Below the pieces are notes generated by a model. It was not told the DNA's origin. It saw nothing but the letters and a program-made list of their open reading frames with translations, and made no database searches. 64,000 bases of DNA from UBA11090 sp035560555 (GTDB lineage Bacteria > Spirochaetota > Spirochaetia > Treponematales > Rectinemataceae), in NCBI GenBank assembly GCA_035560555.1, contig DATMZF010000021.1:1-64000 (forward strand), given 5' to 3'. A program made the position numbers and the translations under genes. Below, piece by piece: positions 17,413-25,419 of this stretch (positions are counted from its first letter, which is position 1; the number at the start of each line of letters is the position of its first letter).

Positions 17413-17745
17413 TTACTCATCGAGATCGTCATATTCGACGTCATCGTCGTAGCCGAACTCGTCATCGTCGTCGTCGAAGTCCTCTTCGTCATCATCGAAT
17501 TCGTCGTCGTCATCGTCGAAATCGTCGTCCTCATCGTCGAAGTCATCGTCGTCATCAAATTCGTCGTCGTCACTCATATCATCCTCATCCTCGTCAAAAT
17601 CCTCATAATCGGCGTCATAACTGTCATCGAAATGAACCGGCGAGCGGAGGACGAATCCTGCGTTTTCTATAGAGCCTTCTCCGGCTATCGTAACAAGCTC
17701 GTATTCCGATTCAGTCGATGCAAATGCGCTATAAATGGGGGTCAT
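17413..17745 (-). CDS. Highly acidic Asp/Glu-repeat protein
   Basis: A 110-residue protein of unknown function. The first ~40 residues (MTPIYSAFASTESEYELVTI, then AGEGSIENAGFVLRSP) form a possible small ordered segment. The remainder is almost only Asp, Glu, Phe and Tyr, built of FDDDD/DDEFDD-like units and encoded by GAT/GAC trinucleotide repeats (~17418-17600). The ATG at 17745 is preferred over an upstream in-frame ATG at 17829 because GGGAGGA sits 8 bases before it. A promoter precedes it at 17794-17822 and a terminator follows. The net charge suggests binding of a basic partner, metal or ribosomal protein, but no function can be assigned. Confidence 0.75.
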   Translation of the reverse strand: MTPIYSAFASTESEYELVTIAGEGSIENAGFVLRSPVHFDDSYDADYEDFDEDEDDMSDDDEFDDDDDFDDEDDDFDDDDDEFDDDEEDFDDDDDEFGYDDDVEYDDLDE

Positions 17746-17793
17746 CGCAGTATCCTCCCTCACTTTGACATCGAAAAGCCATAAAGCCTGCGT

Positions 17794-17822
17794 ACTATGC
17801 TTACAATAAGCGGGAGCGTCAA
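17794..17822 (-). promoter_or_regulatory. Promoter for acidic-protein gene
   Basis: Minus strand TTGACG (17822-17817) and CATAGT (17799-17794) with a 17-base spacer. The predicted transcript starts ~40 bases before the ATG at 17745. The remaining gap to ispE (17823-17937) is AT-rich and shows nothing else I can name. Confidence 0.55.
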
Positions 17823-17937
17823 GCCCCATTTATTTCCGTCGGCAACGAAAATCTAAAGAGCATATTGAAATCTGTCAACTGCAAAAGCGGTTTTTTGAAC
17901 AAAAAAAGAATAAGATATGGCGGCGGCCCAAAATTCT

Positions 17938-17966
17938 TTGACAGAGAGGCGCATTGATACTAGATT
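17938..17966 (+). promoter_or_regulatory. ispE promoter, apparently leaderless
   Basis: TTGACA (17938-17943) and TAGATT (17961-17966), 17-base spacer. The ATG of ispE is only 8 bases past the -10 box and no ribosome binding site precedes it. Confidence 0.5.
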
Positions 17967-17974
17967 CTTAGTCC

Positions 17975-18913
17975 ATGAAGCGTGAAATCGCGATTAAAGC
18001 CTCCGCGAAGATCAATATCGGACTAGAGGTCGGAGAACCACGCCCCGATGGCTACCATCCCATCGTAAGCATTTTCCATTCGGTGGACATAGCCGACCGG
18101 CTCGTTTTTTCAAAAGACGCTTCGGCGGGCATACGGGTGGAGGGGGCATTCGACTGCCCGCAGGAAGCGACGACAGTGTACAAGGCCGCCAGCCTCTTTA
18201 TGAAGCGATTCGGAATCGAGGGGGGATTCAATGCTGTCGTCGAGAAAGGCATCCCCGTCATGGCTGGTCTTGGCGGCGGATCGGCCGACGCCGCCGCGGC
18301 GCTGATGGCCTTGAATATGCTTTACGACACGAAGATGGATACCGCCGGCTTGGCGGCCTTGGGGGCAAAAATCGGCGCCGATGTCCCCTTCTTCCTGTCG
18401 GGAGGAGCCGCGGTCGTCTCAGGCATCGGCGACGTCATCGAACCGATTCCCCCGCGCGGCGATTTCGCCATTCTGCTCGTCGAGCCGGCTTTCGGCGTAT
18501 CGACCCGGTGGGCTTTTGCGGAGCTGGACTCCATGCGGCGCGCGAAGCGATCACCCGCGCCGGCCGACGCCGCGCCATCGGAAGCCGAAGCCGTCCGGAA
18601 AGAGAGGCTCATCTCTGTTTTTCAAGGGAGTCTGGAAAAATGGAGATTTAAAAACTCCTTCGAGGAAATGCTCTATTCACGGTTTCCCGTCTATGGCGAG
18701 CTGGAAAGACTGATAAGGGAAGCGGGGGCTTTCCACGTCTCGATAACGGGCTCCGGTTCCTGCATGTACGGGGTATTCGCGTCGATCGACGGCGCGCGTG
18801 GAGCGGAAGCGAAGATGATGGCTTCGATAGGCGAGCGAAATGGGGCAAAAACCTTATGTGGCATGGCGTTGCATGCTATAAAACCGCTTGAAACAAGTCT
18901 GCTTCTAGGCTAA
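17975..18913 (+). CDS. ispE: 4-diphosphocytidyl-2-C-methyl-D-erythritol kinase
   Basis: IspE phosphorylates CDP-methylerythritol in the non-mevalonate isoprenoid pathway; dxr at 53438 belongs to the same pathway. 312 residues, GHMP fold: ASAKINIGLEVGEPRPDGYHP (~9-29), ATP loop VMAGLGGGSADAAAAL (~93-108), and C-terminal SITGSGSCMYGVF (~257-269). The middle carries a slightly long linker rich in Ala/Pro (residues ~190-205). The only plausible start is the ATG at 17975, immediately after the -10 box. spoVG follows 43 bases later. Confidence 0.96.
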   Translation: MKREIAIKASAKINIGLEVGEPRPDGYHPIVSIFHSVDIADRLVFSKDASAGIRVEGAFDCPQEATTVYKAASLFMKRFGIEGGFNAVVEKGIPVMAGLGGGSADAAAALMALNMLYDTKMDTAGLAALGAKIGADVPFFLSGGAAVVSGIGDVIEPIPPRGDFAILLVEPAFGVSTRWAFAELDSMRRAKRSPAPADAAPSEAEAVRKERLISVFQGSLEKWRFKNSFEEMLYSRFPVYGELERLIREAGAFHVSITGSGSCMYGVFASIDGARGAEAKMMASIGERNGAKTLCGMALHAIKPLETSLLLG

Positions 18914-18956
18914 AATCGGTTTATGTAACTGCGTACACAAAAGGAGCGTCCTTGCT

Positions 18957-19241
18957 ATGGAAATTACGGACATCCGAATCCGCAAAGTTCCGACTGAGGG
19001 GAAGTTGAAGGCGTATGTAACCGTCACCTTTGATGAATGCTTCGTGGTGCACAATGTGAAGATAATCGAGGGGAAGAACGGAGTTTTCATCGCGATGCCC
19101 AGCAGAAGGACAAACACGGGAGAGTACAAAGACATCGCTCACCCGATATGTCCGGATTTTAGGACGCGACTTCAGGAGCGGATACTTGCTGCCTACGCTT
19201 CGAACGCTGGCACGGACGAGACAGTCCCTGAGTTCGACTGA
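18957..19241 (+). CDS. spoVG: SpoVG-family nucleic-acid-binding regulator
   Basis: A 94-residue SpoVG homologue (MEITDIRIRKVPTEGKLKAYVTV; GVFIAMPSRRTNTGEYKDIAHPI). SpoVG is a small site-specific DNA/RNA-binding protein; in Borrelia and Firmicutes it acts as a global regulator independent of sporulation. Placement directly after ispE matches other bacteria. AAAGGAG precedes the ATG by ~9 bases. tRNA-Gln follows after 37 bases, so the two may share a transcript. Confidence 0.95.
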   Translation: MEITDIRIRKVPTEGKLKAYVTVTFDECFVVHNVKIIEGKNGVFIAMPSRRTNTGEYKDIAHPICPDFRTRLQERILAAYASNAGTDETVPEFD

Positions 19242-19278
19242 TCCAGCAGTACTGAGCGCTGTTCAGATACTCACAATT

Positions 19279-19350
19279 TGGGACGTCGGCAAGCGGTAAG
19301 CCCCCGGGTTTTGGTCCCGGTATTCGCAGGTTCGAATCCTGCCGTCCCAG
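19279..19350 (+). tRNA. tRNA-Gln (anticodon TTG)
   Basis: A 72-base cloverleaf: acceptor TGGGACG pairs with CGTCCCA, anticodon stem CCGGG/CCCGG holds loop TTTTGGT giving anticodon TTG (19311-19313), T arm GCAGG-TTCGAAT-CCTGC, discriminator G. CCA is not encoded. It lies between spoVG and rplY on the same strand. Confidence 0.93.
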
Positions 19351-19389
19351 TACGGCTTGAGAAGCCAAATGCGTAAGGAGAGATTCAGT

Positions 19390-20070
19390 ATGGAACACTT
19401 TGTGATTCAGGCATTCAATAGAGAAAAATCGACAAAGGGACAGCTCAACCAGTACAGGGCCGAGGGCAGGATTCCCGCCGTCGTATATGGTGCCGGCAAG
19501 GCCGCGAGCAATCTTCTGGTCAATGCGAAGGAATACGAGAAGGCACTCAAGAGCATAACCGAAAGTACCATCATAACCCTCGACGTCGAAGGGAAGAAAG
19601 TCAACGCCTTCGTGAAGGAACACCAGCGCCACGCCGTGGAGAAACACGTCCTTCATATCGATTTCCTCGAGGTCCAGGAAGGAAAGAAGCTCCACGCCCG
19701 CGTGAGGCTCATCCTCAAGGGAACGCCTGTCGGCGTCACCGAAGGCGGAATCCTGGAAAACCCCGCCCACGATATCGAAGTCGAGTGCGATCCCTCGGTC
19801 CTGCCCGAGAGAATCGAAATCGATATCTCCGGCCTTGGCGTCAATCGCGCCTTCCATGTCCGCGATCTGGCCGAGATGCCCGAGGTCAAAGTGCTCACGA
19901 GCCCCGACCAGGTTATCGCCATCGTCAAGTACGCGCGCGAGGAAGTGGTCGAGAAGCCGGCCGAAGCCGCGACCGCCGAAGCCGCAGCCACCGAAACCGC
20001 AGCCGCGGCCGCCCCCGCCGCAGCCGCCGATGCCGCCGCTCCAGATGCGAAGGCGAAGGCGAAGGCCTGA
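19390..20070 (+). CDS. rplY: 50S ribosomal protein L25 (Ctc/TL5 type)
   Basis: A 226-residue L25 of the long, two-domain Ctc form that binds 5S rRNA. The N-terminal L25 domain has GRIPAVVYG (~27-35) and KEHQRHAVEKHVLHIDF; the C-terminal beta domain covers ~95-185. The last ~40 residues are an Ala/Glu/Pro/Lys low-complexity tail ending AKAKAKA. The ATG at 19390 with AAGGAGA upstream is preferred over an in-frame ATG at 19357 that adds MRSQMRKERFS. A strong terminator follows. Confidence 0.94.
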   Translation: MEHFVIQAFNREKSTKGQLNQYRAEGRIPAVVYGAGKAASNLLVNAKEYEKALKSITESTIITLDVEGKKVNAFVKEHQRHAVEKHVLHIDFLEVQEGKKLHARVRLILKGTPVGVTEGGILENPAHDIEVECDPSVLPERIEIDISGLGVNRAFHVRDLAEMPEVKVLTSPDQVIAIVKYAREEVVEKPAEAATAEAAATETAAAAAPAAAADAAAPDAKAKAKA

Positions 20071-20099
20071 TTCGGGACTGTCTTTACGAACGACAACTA

Positions 20100-20133
20100 C
20101 AGTTTTGCGGGGCTTCCCGCAAAACTGTTTTTT
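20100..20133 (+). terminator. Intrinsic terminator after rplY
   Basis: CAGTTTTGCGGG (20100-20111) pairs perfectly with CCCGCAAAACTG (20116-20127) around GCTT, followed by TTTTTT (20128-20133). Confidence 0.9.
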
Positions 20134-20193
20134 ATTTGCCCAGCCTGGCTTCAGTGAAGGCTGAACCGAACCAATCCCGGGGTCATGTTATAG

Positions 20194-21636
20194 ATGAATA
20201 GGCGCAGGCAGCCTGGCGTCCCGCCCGTGCAGCGATGTCTCGAGGCCTTTTTTTTCAACCATCCAGAAATGGTTGGTCGGGGTCTCATCGTCGCGTATTC
20301 GGGAGGCGTCGACTCCACTACCTTGCTCACCGCCCTCGCCGAAACTGGACTCTGCCCGCTACGCGCCGTTCATGTCGTTCACAGCCTCAGGCCAGCCGGC
20401 GAGCTCCTTCGGGAGAAGGCCATCGTTCGCGCCACCTGCGGGAAACTCCATATTCCCTTGAGCATCGCGACGGTGAAACCCGGCGCCATCGAAGCCCTGG
20501 CGCGAAAAAGGCGGATTGGCATCGAGGCGGCCGCCCGCGAGATCCGTTATGGCATTTTAAGGCGTTGCGCCAGAAGATTTGGCCTCGGCGTCATATGCAC
20601 CGCCCACAACGCCGACGATCAGCTGGAAACCATCATAAGCCGTTTCCTCTCGGCCTCGAGCATAGACGGGCTGCGCGGGATGCGGCCCATCCGCGAAATG
20701 GGTGAAGGGCTCATGCTCGCTAGACCGATCCTCGAGGCTTCGCGGAACGAGATCGAGCGCTACGCCGCGATGAAGGATCTCGTCGTCTCCACCGATTCGA
20801 CCAACGCTTCGGTCGATTACGCGCGCAACAGAATCCGCCATTCGTTGATTCCCGTCCTGGACCGCGAGTTTGGCGGCTGGAGGAAGGGACTCCTCGGAAC
20901 TTCGGGAAAACTTGCCGCCGACAAGATCGTTTTGGATAGCGTGCTCGGCCCGGCCCTCGACGCATGCAGCATCGATCTCGCCGGCGGGAAAGCCTCCATC
21001 GACCTCGGCGTTTTCCTCGCGGCGCCTGAGGCGATACGGCTGAGAATGTTGGTCCGATGCATGGCGATAGCGGGTCGAAAAAGCAGACTGTCGTGGAGAG
21101 CCATGAAATCGGCGGCAGACTCCATAGCTCGAGGAGCCCGAGGCGCCGATCTCCTCGGAGCGAGGCTTTTCGTGCGCGATGGAAGACTGGAAATCCTGCC
21201 TGGGCTTGATTTTCATGGCGAAGACAAGTACTTTTTCGTGATACCTTCGGAAGGAATGTATCGCTGCGGCCCTATCGAGGTCGGCACATGGTGGGACAAT
21301 CCCGCGGCGGCGGGCGCTATTCCCGATGGCGAGCCTATAGGGCGCGCGGGCTGCCTTATGGAAGGCTCCTTCACTTTTCCGCTGATTGTGCGATCGAGAA
21401 AGGCGGGGGACCTGATAAGGACCGTGGAAGGCGAGAAGAGACTGGACGATATCATGAATTCCTGGCATCTGGACAGGAAGGTGAGGGATCTCGTGCCCGT
21501 CATGGAGGACAGGGATGGAATCGTGGCCGTCCTCGCTTCTTCGTTTTCCGCGTCCCCTTCGCCGCATGAGAAATTCAGGGTCTATACGGGGCCAAAGAGC
21601 GGTCGCAGACTCTATATACGCATAAAAGGAGCATAA
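20194..21636 (+). CDS. tilS: tRNA(Ile)-lysidine synthetase
   Basis: TilS converts C34 of tRNA-Ile(CAU) to lysidine, changing its decoding from AUG to AUA. 480 residues. The PP-loop IVAYSGGVDSTTLL lies at ~30-43, the HNADDQLET metal/adenylate segment at ~140-148, and a C-terminal TilS substrate-binding domain ends RVYTGPKSGRRLYIRIKG. It is followed by ftsH six bases later, a widely conserved pair. The ribosome binding site is weak, so the exact start is less certain than the identity. Confidence 0.94.
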   Translation: MNRRRQPGVPPVQRCLEAFFFNHPEMVGRGLIVAYSGGVDSTTLLTALAETGLCPLRAVHVVHSLRPAGELLREKAIVRATCGKLHIPLSIATVKPGAIEALARKRRIGIEAAAREIRYGILRRCARRFGLGVICTAHNADDQLETIISRFLSASSIDGLRGMRPIREMGEGLMLARPILEASRNEIERYAAMKDLVVSTDSTNASVDYARNRIRHSLIPVLDREFGGWRKGLLGTSGKLAADKIVLDSVLGPALDACSIDLAGGKASIDLGVFLAAPEAIRLRMLVRCMAIAGRKSRLSWRAMKSAADSIARGARGADLLGARLFVRDGRLEILPGLDFHGEDKYFFVIPSEGMYRCGPIEVGTWWDNPAAAGAIPDGEPIGRAGCLMEGSFTFPLIVRSRKAGDLIRTVEGEKRLDDIMNSWHLDRKVRDLVPVMEDRDGIVAVLASSFSASPSPHEKFRVYTGPKSGRRLYIRIKGA

Positions 21637-21641
21637 TTTCG

Positions 21642-23525
21642 ATGCCTGACGATAAGAAAAACGACGAATCGCCAAAACGCCCCGAGCTGCCCAAGGGAAT
21701 CCCCCCTAGGGCCAACAAGGCCGCCCTTGCGGTTTTCCTTTCCCTGACCGTGCTCTTCGCTACTTTCTTTCTCTTCAACGATACGTCGAAGTCGAAAGAA
21801 ATCCCCTATTCCGCTTTTCTCTCCTATCTAGACTTGGGGGAAGTGGATTCCGTGCAGATCGTGGACCAGAAACAGATCGAAGGGTCGCTGAGGAGCGCCG
21901 ACGGCACGCAGGTGGCGTTCAGGACATCGATTCCCTACATCGACCTCCAGCTTCTCGCCCAGCTCAAGGAGAAGAATGTCAAGGTGTCGGGAGCCGTCGG
22001 AAGCTCCAGCCCCCTACAGATACTCTTCGAACTCGCGCCTTGGTTCTTCGGCTTCTTCCTCATCTGGATCATGATGAGACAGATGCAGGGCAACAACAAG
22101 GCATTCCAGTTCGGCAAGAGCAGGGCGAAGCGTTATGTCGAGCCCAGCAAGAAGATCACCTTCGACGATGTGGCCGGCCAGAAAGAAGCCAAGTATGAAC
22201 TCATGGAAGTCGTCGACTACCTGAAGAATCCCCAGAAATTCTCCAAAATGGGCGCCAAGATACCCAAGGGCGTCCTCCTCGTGGGCATGCCCGGCACGGG
22301 CAAGACCCTCATCGCGAAAGCGACCGCGGGCGAGGCCAACGTGCCCTTCTTCCACATGTCGGGTTCCGATTTCGTGGAAATGTTCGTCGGCGTCGGGGCG
22401 AGCAGGGTGAGGGATCTCTTCGAGCAGGGCAGGAAGAACGCCCCCTGCATTCTCTTCATCGATGAGCTGGACGCCGTCGGGAGGACCAGGGGCGCCGGCT
22501 ATGGCGGCGGCCACGACGAGAGGGAACAGACCCTCAACCAGATGCTCGTGGAGATGGATGGATTCGACACCAAGGACGGCGTCATCATTCTCGCGGCCAC
22601 GAACAGGCCCGATGTCCTCGACCCAGCGCTGCTTCGTCCGGGCCGTTTCGACCGCCAGGTCGTCGTGGCCATGCCCGACGTACAGGAGCGCGAGGCCATC
22701 ATCAAGATCCATATGGGCGCCATTCCCGTCGATCCCAAGGTCGATGTGCAGAGGCTCGCCAAGGCGACCCCCGGCACCTCGGGCGCGGACCTGGCCAACA
22801 TGGTCAACGAAGCGGCTCTTTTCGCCATCAGAAAGAACAAGACTACTGTGGAAATGGAGGACTTTGAGGACGCGAGGGATAAGGTCCTCATGGGCGTCGC
22901 GCGCAAGAGCCTTGTCATCGCCGAGGAAGAGAAGAAGGCGACGGCCGTGCATGAGTCGGGCCATGCCCTCCTTCATTATTTCCTTCCCAACGCCGATCCG
23001 CTGCACAAGGTGACGATCGTGCCGAGGGGGAGGGCGCTGGGGCTCGCGCTCTCCCTGCCGGAAAAGGATTCTTATTCGTTGTCGCGCGGCTGGCTCTTCG
23101 ACAGGCTTGTCATAACCTACGGCGGCTACGCCGCGGAGAAGCTCATCTACGGCGAAACGACAACCGGCACGGCGCAGGATCTGCGCCAGGCGACCGATAT
23201 GGCTCGCCGCATGGTCTGCGAATGGGGCATGGCCGACAACCTGGACCCGATCGCCTATGGCCAGGAAGATGAGCCGATTTTTATCGGAAAAGAGATAGCG
23301 CGCCACAAGGATTATTCCGAGGAGACCGCGAAAAAGATAGACGAAGCCCTCAAGAATCTGCTTGGAAAAGCGCTGCAACAGGCCACCGACATTCTCGTTC
23401 GGGAAAAGGTGAGGCTGGAAGCGCTGGCGGCGGAGCTGATGCAGAAAGAGACGCTCGAGGACGCCGACGTCAGGGCGCTTCTGGGATTTGAGTCGAACCA
23501 CAACGTTCGGGTGACCGAAGCCTGA
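21642..23525 (+). CDS. ftsH: ATP-dependent zinc metalloprotease FtsH
   Basis: Membrane-anchored AAA+ protease that degrades misassembled membrane proteins and regulators; 627 residues. Two transmembrane helices (~24-42 and ~128-147) flank a periplasmic segment. The AAA domain has Walker A GMPGTGKT (~215-222), Walker B LFIDELDAVG, pore loop MFVGVG and SRH ATNRPDVLDPALLRPGRFDR. The zinc site is HESGH (~437-441) with a downstream Asp. AAAGGAG lies upstream of the ATG. The usual Pro in the Walker A second position is Met, a minor change. Confidence 0.97.
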   Translation: MPDDKKNDESPKRPELPKGIPPRANKAALAVFLSLTVLFATFFLFNDTSKSKEIPYSAFLSYLDLGEVDSVQIVDQKQIEGSLRSADGTQVAFRTSIPYIDLQLLAQLKEKNVKVSGAVGSSSPLQILFELAPWFFGFFLIWIMMRQMQGNNKAFQFGKSRAKRYVEPSKKITFDDVAGQKEAKYELMEVVDYLKNPQKFSKMGAKIPKGVLLVGMPGTGKTLIAKATAGEANVPFFHMSGSDFVEMFVGVGASRVRDLFEQGRKNAPCILFIDELDAVGRTRGAGYGGGHDEREQTLNQMLVEMDGFDTKDGVIILAATNRPDVLDPALLRPGRFDRQVVVAMPDVQEREAIIKIHMGAIPVDPKVDVQRLAKATPGTSGADLANMVNEAALFAIRKNKTTVEMEDFEDARDKVLMGVARKSLVIAEEEKKATAVHESGHALLHYFLPNADPLHKVTIVPRGRALGLALSLPEKDSYSLSRGWLFDRLVITYGGYAAEKLIYGETTTGTAQDLRQATDMARRMVCEWGMADNLDPIAYGQEDEPIFIGKEIARHKDYSEETAKKIDEALKNLLGKALQQATDILVREKVRLEALAAELMQKETLEDADVRALLGFESNHNVRVTEA

Positions 23526-23536
23526 CGGGGGAAGAA

Positions 23537-25369
23537 ATGGGCCACAGGACATCGCGCCGCCTCGGCGTTCCGCTGATTTTATTCCTGGTGGCCATTTCAT
23601 GCTCAACGAAACCTGAGCCCGAGACCAAACCCGTCGATTATTCGACCCTCAAACTCGAAGAACTCGAGAGCTTGGCCGTAACCGACCTGGAAGCCTGCGT
23701 GGAAGCCCTATCGATAATCTCCCTGTCTGCGAGCCGAGATCCCGGGCTTGACGACGAGACCCTGTCGAAGCTCGCGAATTTGGCGACGGGAAAGCTTGTC
23801 GCGCGTCTGGGCGTCGAACTGGATGGCGGCCTGTGGAGAGCGGCGGAGCGCAGCCTGGCCTCCCTCCAGGCTATTGGCTCGGCGGGAAAGGGCTTCCTGG
23901 TCGGGGCCTCTGACATGGCGCGCGAGGCCGTTCCGCGCGGGGTCGCCATAAGGGTGAATCTCGGCAGGGCCGATGAATATGTAAAGAAAAAACTCTATTC
24001 CCCGGCCGCTTCATATCTCCACAGGGCTTTGGACCTTGCCTACAGCGATGAGACCTCGCTTGAAGAGTGGTTTTACAGGGCCGAAAAGGCCAAAGACGAG
24101 GCCACGGCCCGCCGTATACTCTCGTTGTTGCCCACGGCAACTTCGGAAAAGCTAAGCGAGACCGCAGGAAATGGAAAGATTGAAACGACGCTAGAGAAAA
24201 AGGCCGCCGGCGTCGTCACCGTCTACGTCGACAAGGGCCTGAAGATAGAAAATGGCGTGGGCTATCCCGACAGAGTGTTGGGCACGGCTTTTCAAGTCGA
24301 TTCGAGCGGCTATTACATCACTAATTATCATGTCGTTTCCAGTGAGGTGGATCCCGCATACGATGGCTATTCCCGCCTTTCGATACGCCCAACGAGCAAC
24401 CCCGAGGCTCGGATTCCCGCGAAAGTAGTCGGGTGGAACGAGGATTTGGACCTAGCCCTCGTGAAAAGCCAGGAAATTTCGCCGCACACCTTCTATCCGT
24501 TCAAGCCAGAAAAAGCCTTCAAGGGACAGAAGGTGTACGCCATAGGAAGCCCCGTTGGGCTGGAAAACAGCGTCACCGCGGGTATCGTGAGCGCGACAGG
24601 AAGGCGGATATTGCCCCGTGGGGACGCGATACAGATCGACGCGCCCGTGAATCCAGGCAACTCGGGCGGTCCGCTTCTGGACGAGGACGGCAACCTTCTC
24701 GGAATAGTGTTTGCCGGCTTGCCGAATTTTCAGGGGCTCAATTTCGCGCTCCCCACGAACTGGGCTTCCACGGTATTCCCCTCGCTTTTCGACGAAGGGA
24801 AGGTCGAGACATCCTGGTTGGGGCTGGGCATCGCCAAAAATCTCGATTCGAGCCTCGATGTGAGCTATGTCTACCCCGGAAGGGGCGGCATCGAGCCTGG
24901 CGACACCCTGATCTCCATCGACGGAAAGCGCTTCGCCGATATACAGGAAGCCCAGATGCTGGTCGCCGCCAAGCCCATCGGCTCGCTCTGCTCCGAGGAA
25001 ATCAGGAAGGAAGGCAAGATCATTGTCCTGCTTCGAAAAACGGAAGCGTTCCCGGAAATCCCCTTCAGGAAGGCTTCACAGCACGATACGGCGGAACATC
25101 TTCTCCAGGGCGTCACGGGAATGCTTCTGGACCACCTTTCCGGACCTCGCGGAAGCGGCGGCACCTATAAGGTGGCGAAAACATGGCCCGGCATGATCGC
25201 CGATGAGTCGGGCATAGGGGAGGCCGACGTCCTCAAGCTTCTGAGATACTACGTCGACAGCCGAAAGAACTCCATCCAGTTCGATGTGAGCGTCAAATCC
25301 CTCAATTCCGGCTACCTGGAACGCGCGATGCGGATGGAGCTTTCGCTGGAAACGGACAATTTTCTATAG
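23537..25369 (+). CDS. HtrA-like S1C serine protease lipoprotein
   Basis: A 610-residue exported protease. The N-terminal signal peptide ends in a lipobox (VAISC, Cys ~24), so it is probably anchored to a membrane as a lipoprotein. Residues ~30-220 are helical and TPR-like. The trypsin-like domain has its triad visible: His in NYHVVSS (~264), Asp in EDLDLALVKS (~304) and Ser in NPGNSGGPLL (~375). A PDZ-like domain (GIEPGDTLISIDGKRF) follows. It lies directly downstream of ftsH. Unlike typical DegP, a long N-terminal helical domain precedes the protease. Confidence 0.88.
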   Translation: MGHRTSRRLGVPLILFLVAISCSTKPEPETKPVDYSTLKLEELESLAVTDLEACVEALSIISLSASRDPGLDDETLSKLANLATGKLVARLGVELDGGLWRAAERSLASLQAIGSAGKGFLVGASDMAREAVPRGVAIRVNLGRADEYVKKKLYSPAASYLHRALDLAYSDETSLEEWFYRAEKAKDEATARRILSLLPTATSEKLSETAGNGKIETTLEKKAAGVVTVYVDKGLKIENGVGYPDRVLGTAFQVDSSGYYITNYHVVSSEVDPAYDGYSRLSIRPTSNPEARIPAKVVGWNEDLDLALVKSQEISPHTFYPFKPEKAFKGQKVYAIGSPVGLENSVTAGIVSATGRRILPRGDAIQIDAPVNPGNSGGPLLDEDGNLLGIVFAGLPNFQGLNFALPTNWASTVFPSLFDEGKVETSWLGLGIAKNLDSSLDVSYVYPGRGGIEPGDTLISIDGKRFADIQEAQMLVAAKPIGSLCSEEIRKEGKIIVLLRKTEAFPEIPFRKASQHDTAEHLLQGVTGMLLDHLSGPRGSGGTYKVAKTWPGMIADESGIGEADVLKLLRYYVDSRKNSIQFDVSVKSLNSGYLERAMRMELSLETDNFL

Positions 25370-25375
25370 TATCAT
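25370..25375 (+). promoter_or_regulatory. Possible -10 box for hybrid kinase gene
   Basis: TATCAT begins one base after the protease stop codon and is followed by TGCCG, the same TATCATTGCCG context seen at hrpA and nearly that at ligA. The -35 at 18 bases (CTGGAA, 25346-25351) is poor. Transcription would start near 25382. Confidence 0.35.
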
Positions 25376-25419
25376 TGCCGAAATGAGGCGGGGAAACCTG
25401 CCTGAGCGGGGTATGGCCG

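Noticed and set aside
17418..17600. Repeat block considered as a CRISPR or satellite array
   Set aside because: The repeats are trinucleotide and coding, with no spacer-repeat structure.
17214..17672. Arg/His-rich open frame opposite the acidic protein
   Set aside because: The Arg/His composition is simply the reverse reading of GAT/GAC repeats, and the frame crosses the bidirectional terminator.
22014..23606. 530-residue open frame antisense to ftsH
   Set aside because: It mirrors the ftsH codon pattern and its protein is rich in His/Arg/Gly as reverse-strand shadows are.
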